Assembly: GCA_017649325.1 (NCBI GenBank)
Contig: JAGCHA010000069.1
Coordinates: 1-38,907, forward strand
Length of the DNA stretch: 38,907 nt
Direction: 5' to 3'
Source of the DNA: Ruminococcus sp.
GTDB taxonomy: Bacteria > Bacillota > Clostridia > Oscillospirales > Ruminococcaceae
The position numbers and the translations under genes are program-made. The notes beneath the pieces were generated by a model. It saw only the letters and a list, made by a program, of their open reading frames with translations. It did no database searches and was not told the DNA's origin. Shown piece after piece: positions 8,513 to 16,082 of this stretch (the stretch's first letter is position 1; each line of letters opens with the position of its first letter).

Positions 8513-9426
8513 TATCTCTCAGCTGCCCTTTCAAAATTGTCCGCGATGAAGCTGAGCAGCGGCTTGCGCACGATCAGTTCCCTGTTCCCGCGCCACCACA
8601 GATACGACTCGCGCAGAGCTCCCGCAAGTGGCGTGACCTTCGGCATTATTGCGCTCATCGTCTCCACGCCGAGGACGTACTCGTAGTCATAGAACGGAAA
8701 GTAGCTCCGCTGCGGCACCTCCGCGCCCACGTAACGGAACTCTGGCTCCTTGCCGAGAACGGCGTAGCACAGCCGCACCCACTGCTCACACGTTACAGTT
8801 TCGGGGTCGCCGACGTTGAAGATATGCTGCTCGGGCTGCTCCGCGAGCAGGAGCTCCATGAAGCGGCACATATCACCGATGTGGAAGAATTGCAGCCGCA
8901 TCTGCCCGTTCTTCGGGAGATAGAAGGGTCTGTCCGCCTCCGCGCACTCAAAGACGAATGCCTCGCGGTAGAGGTTGTTCATCGCGCCGCAAAGGTACGG
9001 CGGGCGCAGGATATAGGCATTCGGGACGTGTTCGCGCAGCCATTTCTCGGCAGCGAGCTTGTCCGTGCCGTACGCACCCCAAATTGAGTTCGCGCCGCAC
9101 TCCATGTCCTCGCGGAAGGGCTGCGGCAGGGTCTCGGGGTAGACCGCGCTCGAGCTGACGAAGATGTAGCTCCCGAAGTCACCGAGCGCCTCGTTCAGCG
9201 TGCGGACGTCCTCCTCGTTGTATGAGGTCACGTCAAGCACAGCGTCGAAGCTGTACTCCTTCAGCACGTCGCCGAGGGAGTGCCTGTCCGCACGGATATG
9301 GCATACATTCGGGGACTGTGGCTTACTCCCGCGGTTGAGGACATAGACCTCATGCCCCTTAGCCGCAAAATATTCGGCAGTGTATCTGCTTGCAAAGACC
9401 GTTCCGCCTGTGACTAATATTTTCAT
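8512..9426 (-). CDS. NAD-dependent epimerase/dehydratase (extended SDR)
   Basis: Rossmann-fold short-chain dehydrogenase of the nucleotide-sugar epimerase type. It begins MKILVTGGTVFASRY, a variant of the GxxGxxG dinucleotide loop with the last Gly replaced by Ser, followed by VYVLNRG. The catalytic set appears as FVSSSAVYPE (Ser) and YGTDK (Tyr-x3-Lys) near residue 130. Length is 304 residues from ATG 9426. A longer frame exists, but GAGGGG nine bases before this ATG, overlapping the rlmA stop, supports it. The substrate is unknown; similar proteins are often simply annotated NAD-dependent epimerases. Confidence 0.86.
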   Translation of the reverse strand: MKILVTGGTVFASRYTAEYFAAKGHEVYVLNRGSKPQSPNVCHIRADRHSLGDVLKEYSFDAVLDVTSYNEEDVRTLNEALGDFGSYIFVSSSAVYPETLPQPFREDMECGANSIWGAYGTDKLAAEKWLREHVPNAYILRPPYLCGAMNNLYREAFVFECAEADRPFYLPKNGQMRLQFFHIGDMCRFMELLLAEQPEQHIFNVGDPETVTCEQWVRLCYAVLGKEPEFRYVGAEVPQRSYFPFYDYEYVLGVETMSAIMPKVTPLAGALRESYLWWRGNRELIVRKPLLSFIADNFERAAER

Positions 9427-9436
9427 CTTTCGCCCC

Positions 9437-10258
9437 TCATTTCTTGCGATAGGTAAGCACTTCAAAATCCGCCTGAGCAGTCAGCTCCGCGAGAACTTCA
9501 AGACGCTCCTGCTCAGTCCTGCCTGTCTTATAGTAATACGGAGTCATCGAGAACAGGCTGCGGATATCCGTACTGTCACGGAACTCCATAGTGAAGCTGA
9601 CACGGCGAGCAGAGATATGCTCAAAGCCCTCAAGCTCATAGGGCTTGACCTCATTCCTGTACGGATTATCATATATTGCCTTTTTCAGCTCCCAAAGGTG
9701 GTTCTCGGAGGGTATCGCCATTATCATCACACCGTTGTTTTTCAGCACACGACTGTACTCTTCGCCGCAGTAGGGAGCAAACATCGTGACAAGCACATCA
9801 CAACTTCCGCTCGCGACGGGCAGATGAAACACGCTCGCCGCAGCAAACCTCACGGACTTGTCGCGCTTGGCGGCATACTCGACAGCCACCTTTGAGATAT
9901 CGACTCCGTACATTTTCGCCGCAATATCCGACCTGTCAAAACTTGCTCTGATATTGAAGGTGTAGTAACCCTCACCGCAGCCCGCATCAAGGACGACGCT
10001 GCCGTTTTTCGCGTATTTCAGGGCTTCCTCGCACACAGCCTCACTCAGCGGAGAATAATACCCCTTGTCGAGAAATTCCCGCCGAGCCTGCACCATGAGC
10101 TTGTTGTCGCCGTGAACAGCCTTGCCCATATGCTTCGAGAGCAGCAGATTCACATAGCCGCTCCGCGCGATATCGAAGCTGTGACGCTTCTGGCAGATAT
10201 AGCTTTTTCCCGTATTTTCGAGCATTTCCCCGCACACGGGACATATCAGCACACTCAT
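9437..10258 (-). CDS. rlmA: 23S rRNA (guanine-N1)-methyltransferase, RlmA family
   Basis: SAM-dependent methyltransferase predicted to modify N1 of a guanine in 23S rRNA domain II (position 745 or 748, depending on family member). Residues 1-40 form the zinc finger typical of RlmA (CPVCG, then ICQKRHSFDIARSGYVNLL with the third Cys and His). The SAM-binding motif VVLDAGCGEGYYT follows near residue 90, with TMFAPYCGEEYSRVLKNNG in the catalytic core. The ATG at 10258 has AAGGTG six bases upstream; the in-frame GTG nine bases before it lies inside that Shine-Dalgarno, so I preferred the ATG. The ribosome binding site directly abuts the stop of the upstream gene. Confidence 0.92.
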   Translation of the reverse strand: MSVLICPVCGEMLENTGKSYICQKRHSFDIARSGYVNLLLSKHMGKAVHGDNKLMVQARREFLDKGYYSPLSEAVCEEALKYAKNGSVVLDAGCGEGYYTFNIRASFDRSDIAAKMYGVDISKVAVEYAAKRDKSVRFAAASVFHLPVASGSCDVLVTMFAPYCGEEYSRVLKNNGVMIMAIPSENHLWELKKAIYDNPYRNEVKPYELEGFEHISARRVSFTMEFRDSTDIRSLFSMTPYYYKTGRTEQERLEVLAELTAQADFEVLTYRKK

Positions 10259-10268
10259 ATCCGTCACC

Positions 10269-11717
10269 TTAGAGATACGCGCACGGGTCTGTGGAACTCT
10301 CGGCTATTTCAACATCGAGCTGAGGGAATTCCTTCTCAAGCAAATAGCGTATCTCCTCAAGGACGAGGTTCTCCGTATGGAAGTGTCCGCAGTCAAGGAG
10401 CATTATCCCCTGATTTTCGGCTTCTATCCACACATCGTGCTTGACATCGCCCGTGATATACAGTTCGCAGTTCTTGGAAATGGCGTCATCGAGCATCGAA
10501 CCGCCCGAGCCCGAACAGAAAGCTATCTTCCTGACCGACCTGTCGGGGCTGACAGCAGCCTCCCTGCTCATACGGACGACCTCGCAGCCGAAAACAGCCT
10601 TGACCTTCTCGGCAACCTCACCGACCTTTTCCTCATCCGCAAGCTCCACAATGTACCCGAAGCCGTCAGCAAGCTCCTCAACGCCGTCCGTAAGCTCAAA
10701 GCACCCTCTCAATCTGCGGAGAATTACACCATTCGTCCCGAACGGCGATTTATCTACGTTCGTGTGCATACAAACCGCCGCGATATCCTCGCTGATAAGC
10801 TTGAAAACGGGGTCGCTGCGGGTTATCCGCCTGCGAGGCTCGAAAATAACTGGGTGGTGCGAAATGATGAGGTCAGCGCACTTGTCTGCAGCCTCACTGA
10901 TAGCTGTTCCGCTGATGTCAAGCGAGAGGAGCACCGTACTGCACTCCATGTACGAATTCTCGACGAGCAGACCCGAGTTGTCCCATTTTTCCTGTGACGC
11001 AAAGGGATATACACTGTCGAGGAAGTCCACGACTGCCTGCACGCTCACGTTGTCTGCTCCGTCGGACATCTTCCTGCCGAGCGCGCGATAGTGTACGGAC
11101 TCGCTCACTTTTCCCGATTTTTCGAGACTTTCCGCTATCTTTATCAGCCTCTCGGACTCGCGCTGCCTGTACTTGCGGGTCAGCAGCTGTTCATCGTCGA
11201 AGAAGCCGTACATCGTCTCAAATTCGGTCAGTCGACTGTCGGTCAGCGAAGTCTCCGCGGCGATGACCGTATAGAGCTTGTCCCCGTCCTCGACAAGGTT
11301 CTCCGCGACTATCTCAAGCCCGAGCTCATACAGTCTTTTCCGCAGTATTTCTGCCTTTGTCATCGGCTGGAGCACCCAGCGTACGTTCTCCGAAGCTTTT
11401 TCTATGGCAGCAGCGATGATATCGGCTATCGTCTCGCCGCCCATTCCTGCGATAACAACATCGCTGACCCCTTCGAGCGGCACTTCCGCCAGCCCGTCGG
11501 ACAGCACAAGCTCCACTTTATCGGCAATATCGTACTTCTCGACGGTACGCCGCGCGGAATCGAGCGGTCCCTCCTTGATGTCGGACGCAACAACGCGCTC
11601 GCACTTCCCCGAGCGTATCAGCTCCGCCGCGAGCAGAGCGTGGTCGGTGCCCACATCGCACACTATCCCCTCTCCACCGACAAGGTCAAAGCAGGCCTGC
11701 AATCTTACATCGAGCAT
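10269..11717 (-). CDS. Fusion of TrmK (tRNA adenine-22 N1-methyltransferase) and Nif3-like dinuclear metal protein
   Basis: Two proteins in one chain of 482 residues. Residues 1 to about 230 match TrmK: MLDVRLQACFDLV, the SAM site VCDVGTDHALLAAELI, GPLDSARRTVEKY and VVIAGMGGETIADII. This domain should methylate N1 of A22 in tRNA. Residues about 240-482 match the Nif3/YqfO family with metal ligands in LIISHHPVIFE and DCGHFHTEN, and NVDKSPFGTNG between. No stop or frameshift separates them. In Bacillus the two are adjacent separate genes (trmK/yqfN and yqfO), so this is a natural neighbour fusion. Nif3 function is unsettled. Start ATG 11717 is set by GGAGG seven bases upstream. First gene of the leftward operon. 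Confidence 0.93.
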   Translation of the reverse strand: MLDVRLQACFDLVGGEGIVCDVGTDHALLAAELIRSGKCERVVASDIKEGPLDSARRTVEKYDIADKVELVLSDGLAEVPLEGVSDVVIAGMGGETIADIIAAAIEKASENVRWVLQPMTKAEILRKRLYELGLEIVAENLVEDGDKLYTVIAAETSLTDSRLTEFETMYGFFDDEQLLTRKYRQRESERLIKIAESLEKSGKVSESVHYRALGRKMSDGADNVSVQAVVDFLDSVYPFASQEKWDNSGLLVENSYMECSTVLLSLDISGTAISEAADKCADLIISHHPVIFEPRRRITRSDPVFKLISEDIAAVCMHTNVDKSPFGTNGVILRRLRGCFELTDGVEELADGFGYIVELADEEKVGEVAEKVKAVFGCEVVRMSREAAVSPDRSVRKIAFCSGSGGSMLDDAISKNCELYITGDVKHDVWIEAENQGIMLLDCGHFHTENLVLEEIRYLLEKEFPQLDVEIAESSTDPCAYL

Positions 11718-11735
11718 AGAAAAACCTCCGCAAAT

Positions 11736-11769
11736 CAAAAATTTCGGCGTGCCGAAGCCCGACACGCCG
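11736..11769 (-). terminator. Terminator between the zinc-ribbon gene and the trmK operon
   Basis: On the minus strand CGGCGTG and CACGCCG pair (7 bp), with a loop that can add a few more pairs, followed by AAATTTTTGATTT. It sits just after the zinc-ribbon stop codon. I see no convincing promoter in the 18 bases between it and the trmK ribosome binding site, so leaky read-through may feed the operon. Confidence 0.65.
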
Positions 11770-11785
11770 CGCTTGTACTATTTAA

Positions 11786-12064
11786 TTAGCCCTCAGAATT
11801 GAGCTTAGCGAAACAGTCGCTGCAATATACAGGTCTGCCGTCCTTGGGCTCGAAGGGCACCTTTGCCTCTCCGCCGCATGTAGCACAGACACCTGTGTAC
11901 ATAACACGCTCAGCTCTGCCAGCATTCTTTCTTGCGTCGCGGCAAGCCTTGCAGCGCTGGGGCTCATGTGTGAGACCTTTTTCTGCGTAAAATTCCTGTT
12001 CGCCTGCTGTGAATACGAACTCGTTTCCACAATCCTTGCAGACTAATGTCTTGTCTTCGTACAT
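11786..12064 (-). CDS. Small double zinc-ribbon protein (CxxC-x17-CxxC type)
   Basis: A 92-residue protein with two CxxC pairs per half. The first half, LVCKDCGNEFVFTAGEQEFY then PQRCKACR, is the probable zinc-ribbon of the zf-trcl type. The second half, CATCGG ... VYCSDCF, has exactly C-x2-C-x17-C-x2-C, a pattern recognised as a separate small zinc domain family. It probably binds two zinc ions; molecular function is not known. The frame runs 22 codons upstream through a structured leader, but GAGGT nine bases before ATG 12064 and the family start (MYEDKTLVC) decide the start. Confidence 0.88.
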   Translation of the reverse strand: MYEDKTLVCKDCGNEFVFTAGEQEFYAEKGLTHEPQRCKACRDARKNAGRAERVMYTGVCATCGGEAKVPFEPKDGRPVYCSDCFAKLNSEG

Positions 12065-12089
12065 TTTCAATACCTCGCTTATAATATTT

Positions 12090-12155
12090 GGACCACGAGT
12101 CGGGCTCACACCGACACCTTTGATAAACAACGCTCTTGATTTAAGCTACCCGGTC
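12090..12155 (-). other. tRNA-like element (degenerate tRNA or structured leader)
   Basis: The 66 bases read on the minus strand follow a tRNA plan. Acceptor-like ends GACCGGG and CGTGGTC pair with one G-G mismatch and one G-U. A D-arm reads TA-GCTT-AAATCAA-GAGC, and a perfect 5-bp T-arm reads GTCGG-TGTGAGC-CCGAC with a 7-nt loop keeping T54 and A58. The anticodon arm is about 7 nt too short and CCA is not encoded in place. T-loop bases 55-56 are GT instead of TC, and the D-loop has CA where GG is expected, which would still pair with GT. It lies 25 bases before the zinc-ribbon start. It could be a tRNA pseudogene or a structured mRNA leader. Confidence 0.4.
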
Positions 12156-12193
12156 ATATAATTAGCTGCCGCGCTTTTGACGGACAGTTCGTT

Positions 12194-12769
12194 TTATTTA
12201 AGATACACACGTATCTTCCGCCTTGCTCTCTGCATGGCGTTATCGACGGATTTCTCGGATATACCGAGCTTTTCCGCAGTTTCCCTATAGCTCGCCCCGC
12301 GTATCACCGTATCAAACACCCTCCGCTCAGTACCCGAAAGCGCATTCTCTACCGCACTTCTGAGTTCCGAGAAGAACTCCTTGTTCATATAGATGCTCTC
12401 GGGAGTCTCACTCTCGGAGAGGACCTCCTCACCGAAGTCGTCGATACTCTCGCACACCGCGGGAGCCTTTGCCGCTCTCGCGCACACCGAGCGCAAACGG
12501 TTGACGACACAAACCTCCGCAAATGTAGAGAACTTCGCATTTCTGCCCTTGTCATAAGAAGTTATAGCCTTCAGAAGCGCCATAAGTCCCTCCTGACAGA
12601 GGTCATCGCGGTCGGACTCGGAAGCAGAATACACAGCCGCCTTGATAAAGATAAGCTTAGTATAGCGGAGCAGAAGGGCCTCACACGCAAGCTTATCGGC
12701 CGCTGCTCTGTCCGCGAGCTCCTCGTCGGACATTCCGCTGTAAACATTGATACTATCCAGTTCTTCCAC
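12194..12769 (-). CDS. Sigma-70 family RNA polymerase sigma factor, SigH-like
   Basis: Directs RNA polymerase to an alternative promoter class. The 191 residues carry region 2 (SDEELADRAAADKLACEALLLRYTKLIF, then DDLCQEGLMALLKAITSYD and FSTFAEVCVVNRLRS) and region 4 (SGTERRVFDTVIRGASYRETAEKLGISEKSVDNAMQRARRKIR) and no sigma 1.1 or full region 3. The pattern and length are closest to Bacillus SigH (Spo0H), the transition-state and sporulation sigma factor, though identity to that subfamily is an inference. The start is GTG with AAGGAG eight bases upstream. It lies downstream of the coiled-coil gene, after a hairpin that may reduce read-through. Confidence 0.9.
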   Translation of the reverse strand: MEELDSINVYSGMSDEELADRAAADKLACEALLLRYTKLIFIKAAVYSASESDRDDLCQEGLMALLKAITSYDKGRNAKFSTFAEVCVVNRLRSVCARAAKAPAVCESIDDFGEEVLSESETPESIYMNKEFFSELRSAVENALSGTERRVFDTVIRGASYRETAEKLGISEKSVDNAMQRARRKIRVYLK

Positions 12770-12797
12770 AGGCTGTTCTCCTTGCGGTCAGATGGGC

Positions 12798-12842
12798 GAA
12801 AAACAATAACGTGCGGCGGTCCTTGTGATGACAGGACCGCCG
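12798..12842 (-). terminator. Terminator after the coiled-coil gene
   Basis: A perfect 10-bp stem CGGCGGTCCT/AGGACCGCCG with a 9-nt loop. On the minus strand it is followed by CACGTTATTGTTTTT, an imperfect T-tract that starts a few bases late. It separates the coiled-coil gene from the sigma factor gene and may be partial. Confidence 0.65.
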
Positions 12843-12853
12843 TCACAGTCATT

Positions 12854-14566
12854 TTATTCGGATTCCTTTGCAGCCTCTTCCTCAGCAGCCTTCAGGAGGT
12901 CTGACATATCGAAGCTGAAATTGTTCTTCTTGGGTGCAGCCTTCTGCTCGGGAGCAGTGCTGTTGTTGTTATTGTTGTGAGCGGGCGTGTTATTACCGCC
13001 GTTGTTGTATGAGCCGCCAGATACTCTTGCGAATGCCTCATCGGCAACAGAGCTCTTGGCGTCCTTTGCGGAAGTCGGCTCAAACGTGGGAACGACACCC
13101 GAAGGAGCCTTTGCAGCCTCGAATGCAGCCTGAGGAGCAGAAGCTCTCTCAATAGTAGCCTTATCCTCGGGCTCAATGGAGTTGCGAGCCTCACCGATAA
13201 TGGTCTGAGCTTCATTCATTCTGTCCGTAGCCTGACTTGTGAGCTTGGACATAGAAGCCTTGATGTCTGCAAACTTAGTATTTACGCTCTCTATCTCGTT
13301 GATGAGCATGAGACGTACAGTAGAAGACATAGCGTTTATCTTGTCAGCCTTGCTGTTAGCATCCTCAACAGTAGACTTAGCCTGAACGTTAGCGTCCTTG
13401 ATAGTCTTTTCAGCAGCAGAGTTAGCCTTAGCAACTGTCATCTCGGCAGTCTCATTAGCCTCCTTGATAGTCTTGGCAGCAGTATCGGTAGCATCCTTGA
13501 GGGTCTTGTCGGCCTTCTCGTTAGCTTCCCTGACTGTCTTGTCAGCCTTCTCGTTAGCTTCCCTGACTGTCCTGTCAGCATTAGCCTGAGCCTCGCTGAC
13601 AACCTTATCAGCCTTATCCTTAGCTTCCTTGGTAACGTTGTTAGCTTCCTCTTCTGCCTGTTTCTTGAGCGAGTCAACGGTCTTCTGAGCCTCAGCGAAG
13701 AGAGTACCCATCATAGCAGCGGGATTGCTTGCATTAGCCTTGAGTTCCTCAATTTCCTTATTGAGGTTCTTGATCTCGTCATCCTTCTTGGCAACGGCAT
13801 CGGCAACAGCACTCTCCTTAGCCTTGTTGAGCTCTGCGATCTTGCCTTCTGTCTCGGAAGCTTCCTTTATCTTAGCCTCGAGCTGAGCAGACTTAGCCTC
13901 AAGGTCAGATGTGAGCTTAGCGATATCCTGCTTAGCCTTAGCAAGCTCAGCCTCAGCAGCGGGATTGCCTGCGGGAGCAGCCTTCTCTGCGGGAGCAGCA
14001 GCAGCCTTCTCGGCAGCAGCGAGCTTGTCGTTTGCGGTCTTGAGCTGACCTCTGAGGGAGTCTATCTCCTTCTTAGCAGCCTCGAGAGCAGCGGTTATCT
14101 GTGCATTAGCAGGAGCGCCCGCAGCAGGAGCAGCGGCAGCCTTGTCATTTGCAGCCTTGAGCTCTGCTCTGAGCTTATCAATCTCCTTCTTAGCAGCCTC
14201 GAGAGCAGCCTGTGTCTGAGCGTTCATCTGAGCGCCGGCAGCATGAGCAGCAGGAGCAGCTCCGCCCGTTCTGAGCTGAGCGATGACCTTCTCGCTCTCT
14301 TCAAGCTTCTTCTGGAGATCCTCGTTTTCCTTCTTAGCAGTTCTGAGCGCATTGTTTGAAGCGTTGAGCTTCTCCTGCAGGTTATCTACCTGATTCCTGT
14401 ACTTGAGAAGCTCCTGCGGGTCGGCAGGACCTGATTCTTTGGCTTGTTTGAGTTCTTCCTCAAGACCTGATATCTTGGAATTCAGCTCATCGAGGTAGGT
14501 GAGTACGTCTTCTTTTACAAAGCCTCCACCTATTTTGGTGGTTCGTAATACGGTTGGTTCGTCCAT
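12854..14566 (-). CDS. Long Ala-rich coiled-coil protein with hendecad repeats, possibly DivIVA-like
   Basis: A 570-residue, very Ala/Lys/Glu-rich protein. Residues about 10-45 (GGGFVKEDVLTYLDELN and the heptads after it) resemble the membrane-targeting head of DivIVA/GpsB proteins. Coiled-coil segments with Ala/Pro spacers follow to about 300. Residues 314-412 hold nine tandem 11-residue repeats, consensus EANEKADKTVR, a hendecad pattern typical of right-handed or flattened coiled coils. A last helical part and an Asn-rich linker lead to a short acidic amphipathic C-terminus. It lies directly downstream of ftsZ on the same strand but has its own promoter. A role in septum or pole organisation is inferred from position and the DivIVA-like head only. 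Start: ATG with GGAG nine bases upstream. Confidence 0.85.
   Translation of the reverse strand: MDEPTVLRTTKIGGGFVKEDVLTYLDELNSKISGLEEELKQAKESGPADPQELLKYRNQVDNLQEKLNASNNALRTAKKENEDLQKKLEESEKVIAQLRTGGAAPAAHAAGAQMNAQTQAALEAAKKEIDKLRAELKAANDKAAAAPAAGAPANAQITAALEAAKKEIDSLRGQLKTANDKLAAAEKAAAAPAEKAAPAGNPAAEAELAKAKQDIAKLTSDLEAKSAQLEAKIKEASETEGKIAELNKAKESAVADAVAKKDDEIKNLNKEIEELKANASNPAAMMGTLFAEAQKTVDSLKKQAEEEANNVTKEAKDKADKVVSEAQANADRTVREANEKADKTVREANEKADKTLKDATDTAAKTIKEANETAEMTVAKANSAAEKTIKDANVQAKSTVEDANSKADKINAMSSTVRLMLINEIESVNTKFADIKASMSKLTSQATDRMNEAQTIIGEARNSIEPEDKATIERASAPQAAFEAAKAPSGVVPTFEPTSAKDAKSSVADEAFARVSGGSYNNGGNNTPAHNNNNNSTAPEQKAAPKKNNFSFDMSDLLKAAEEEAAKESE
13331..13627 (-). repeat. Nine in-frame 33-bp tandem repeats (11-residue hendecads)
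   Basis: Inside the coiled-coil gene, nine units of 33 bp encode variants of EANEKADKTVR. Two adjacent units (13503-13535 and 13536-13568 on the plus strand) differ at one base, showing recent duplication. The others are divergent at DNA level but keep the 11-residue register with no insertion. Confidence 0.9.
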
Positions 14567-14628
14567 GGTTCACTCCGTTCCCCGCAGCATGTGCGGAATA
14601 AAATTAAGGGATAATACGCCTTGTAATA

Positions 14629-14657
14629 ATTATAACACAATTGCGATTTCAATTCAA
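14629..14657 (-). promoter_or_regulatory. Sigma-A promoter of the coiled-coil gene
   Basis: TTGAAT (14657-14652) and TATAAT (14634-14629) with a 17-bp spacer on the minus strand, between the ftsZ terminator and the coiled-coil start. The gene is therefore probably transcribed independently of ftsZ. Confidence 0.78.
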
Positions 14658-14720
14658 CCATTAAAATGTAGAAATTTTTAGTTGATTTTAGTGCAATTTA
14701 CTATATTCACAAACTATAAA

Positions 14721-14757
14721 TAAACAAAAGCGGCTGCATACAAGTCATGCAGCCGCT
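14721..14757 (-). terminator. ftsZ intrinsic terminator
   Basis: A perfect 11-bp stem AGCGGCTGCAT/ATGCAGCCGCT with a 7-nt loop, followed on the minus strand by TTTGTTTA. It lies 16 bases after the ftsZ stop and marks the end of the dcw cluster. Confidence 0.92.
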
Positions 14758-14773
14758 GATTTTGTTAATTATC

Positions 14774-15904
14774 TTAGTTGCCGAGTATTTTGAGGATATC
14801 GTCCAGGTCGTAATCCGTGCTGGAGGAAACGGGCTTGGGGTCGTTGCCGCCGAGACCGAGACCATCGATGAGCGGATTGTCTATCTGGATAATGTTGTCG
14901 AGGTCGCTGCTCTCGCCTGCGGGAGCCTCCTCAGCAACAGGAAGATCTGAATCCTCGAAGCCGGCAGCGATGACAGTAATAGTCATCTCGTCCTGCATAT
15001 CTTCCTTGAATGCTGTACCGAAGATGAACTCTACGCCGTCAGCAGCGGTATCTGTGATCATCTTTGTTGCCTCATCAACATCAGCAGAGAGAACGTCCTC
15101 GGACATAGCGATATTGATAAGAAGTCTCTTGGCACCCGAGATAGAAGTCTCAAGCAGCGGGCTGGAGATGACCGCATTTGCAGCTTCCTTTGCCTTTTCC
15201 TTGCCCGAACCGTGACCGATAGCCATATGAGCGTAGCCTGCGCCTCTCATGATGGTGGAAACGTCCGCGAAATCGAGGTTGATGTAGCCCTCTTCAACGA
15301 TGAGGTCGGAGATGCTCTTGACACCTGTCTTGAGCACGTCGTCAGAAAGCGAGAAGGACTGCTTCATGGTGAGCTGCTGCTTACCGTCGAGAAGCTTCTC
15401 GTTAGGAATAACTATGAGTGAATCAACATACTTTCTGAGCTCTGCGATACCTTTTTCAGCCTGAGCCATTTTCTGCTCTCTCTCAAAGAGGAAGGGCTTG
15501 GTAACAACAGCAACAGTGAGTATATCCATTTCCTTAGCTATCTTCGCAACAACAGGAGCCGCGCCTGTACCAGTGCCGCCGCCCATACCTGCTGTGATGA
15601 AGATCATATCTGCGCCCTTGAGGTGTGCTTCGATCTCGTCTCTGTTCTCTTCGGCACTGCGCTGACCGATCTCGGGCTTATTGCCTGCACCTCTGCCCTT
15701 AGTGAGCTTAGTGCCGATCGGTATCCTCGTTGTAGCCTTGGATTTATTGAGAGCCTTAGCGTCAGTATTGATAGCGATGTACTCGATGTCGTTAACGCCC
15801 GAATCGACCATGCAGTTTACAGCGTTTCCGCCGCCGCCGCCGACGCCTATGACCTTTATGTTAACATCGGGTTCCATTGCCTCTTCATAATTAAAATCTG
15901 ACAT
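14774..15904 (-). CDS. ftsZ: Cell division GTPase FtsZ
   Basis: Tubulin-like GTPase that polymerises into the Z ring and recruits the divisome. The 376 residues include the N-terminal [15 protein letters not shown], the tubulin signature GGGTGTG near residue 108, and the T7-loop region NLDFADV with the catalytic Asp. The C-terminal tail ends [13 protein letters not shown], the conserved peptide for membrane tethers. No ftsA precedes it, so the tether may be SepF or another protein encoded elsewhere. AGGAGG lies ten bases before the ATG. Its own promoter and terminator frame the gene, so it can be transcribed alone as well as by read-through from ftsQ. Confidence 0.98.
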   Translation of the reverse strand: MSDFNYEEAMEPDVNIKVIGVGGGGGNAVNCMVDSGVNDIEYIAINTDAKALNKSKATTRIPIGTKLTKGRGAGNKPEIGQRSAEENRDEIEAHLKGADMIFITAGMGGGTGTGAAPVVAKIAKEMDILTVAVVTKPFLFEREQKMAQAEKGIAELRKYVDSLIVIPNEKLLDGKQQLTMKQSFSLSDDVLKTGVKSISDLIVEEGYINLDFADVSTIMRGAGYAHMAIGHGSGKEKAKEAANAVISSPLLETSISGAKRLLINIAMSEDVLSADVDEATKMITDTAADGVEFIFGTAFKEDMQDEMTITVIAAGFEDSDLPVAEEAPAGESSDLDNIIQIDNPLIDGLGLGGNDPKPVSSSTDYDLDDILKILGN

Positions 15905-15974
15905 TTTCGAAACTCCTCCTACTTTTATTTATCTGTATCTTTTAAGTAAATTTCACCCTATAAATACACATATC

Positions 15975-16003
15975 ATTTTAGCATATTATTCGGATTTTTG
16001 CAA
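15975..16003 (-). promoter_or_regulatory. Likely ftsZ promoter
   Basis: TTGCAA (16003-15998) and TAAAAT (15980-15975) with a 17-bp spacer on the minus strand, in the 178-bp AT-rich gap between ftsQ and ftsZ. Just upstream, an A/T palindrome CGAAATTT/AAATTTCG could form a hairpin; it lacks a proper T-tract, so I do not call it a terminator. Confidence 0.65.
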
Positions 16004-16082
16004 GTAATACCGAAATTTTTTAAAATTTCGTCAGCTTGCACAACAAGACAGCAAGCGTTTAGTGCGTATTTGCACGTTTTCA

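Noticed and set aside
13331..13627. 33-bp tandem units as a possible CRISPR array
   Set aside because: Units are directly adjacent without spacers, in frame, and translate into an 11-residue hendecad array within a coding gene.
16020..16040. A/T palindrome before ftsZ as a terminator of the upstream wall operon
   Set aside because: CGAAATTT/AAATTTCG has a weak AT-only stem and no T-tract after it on the minus strand.
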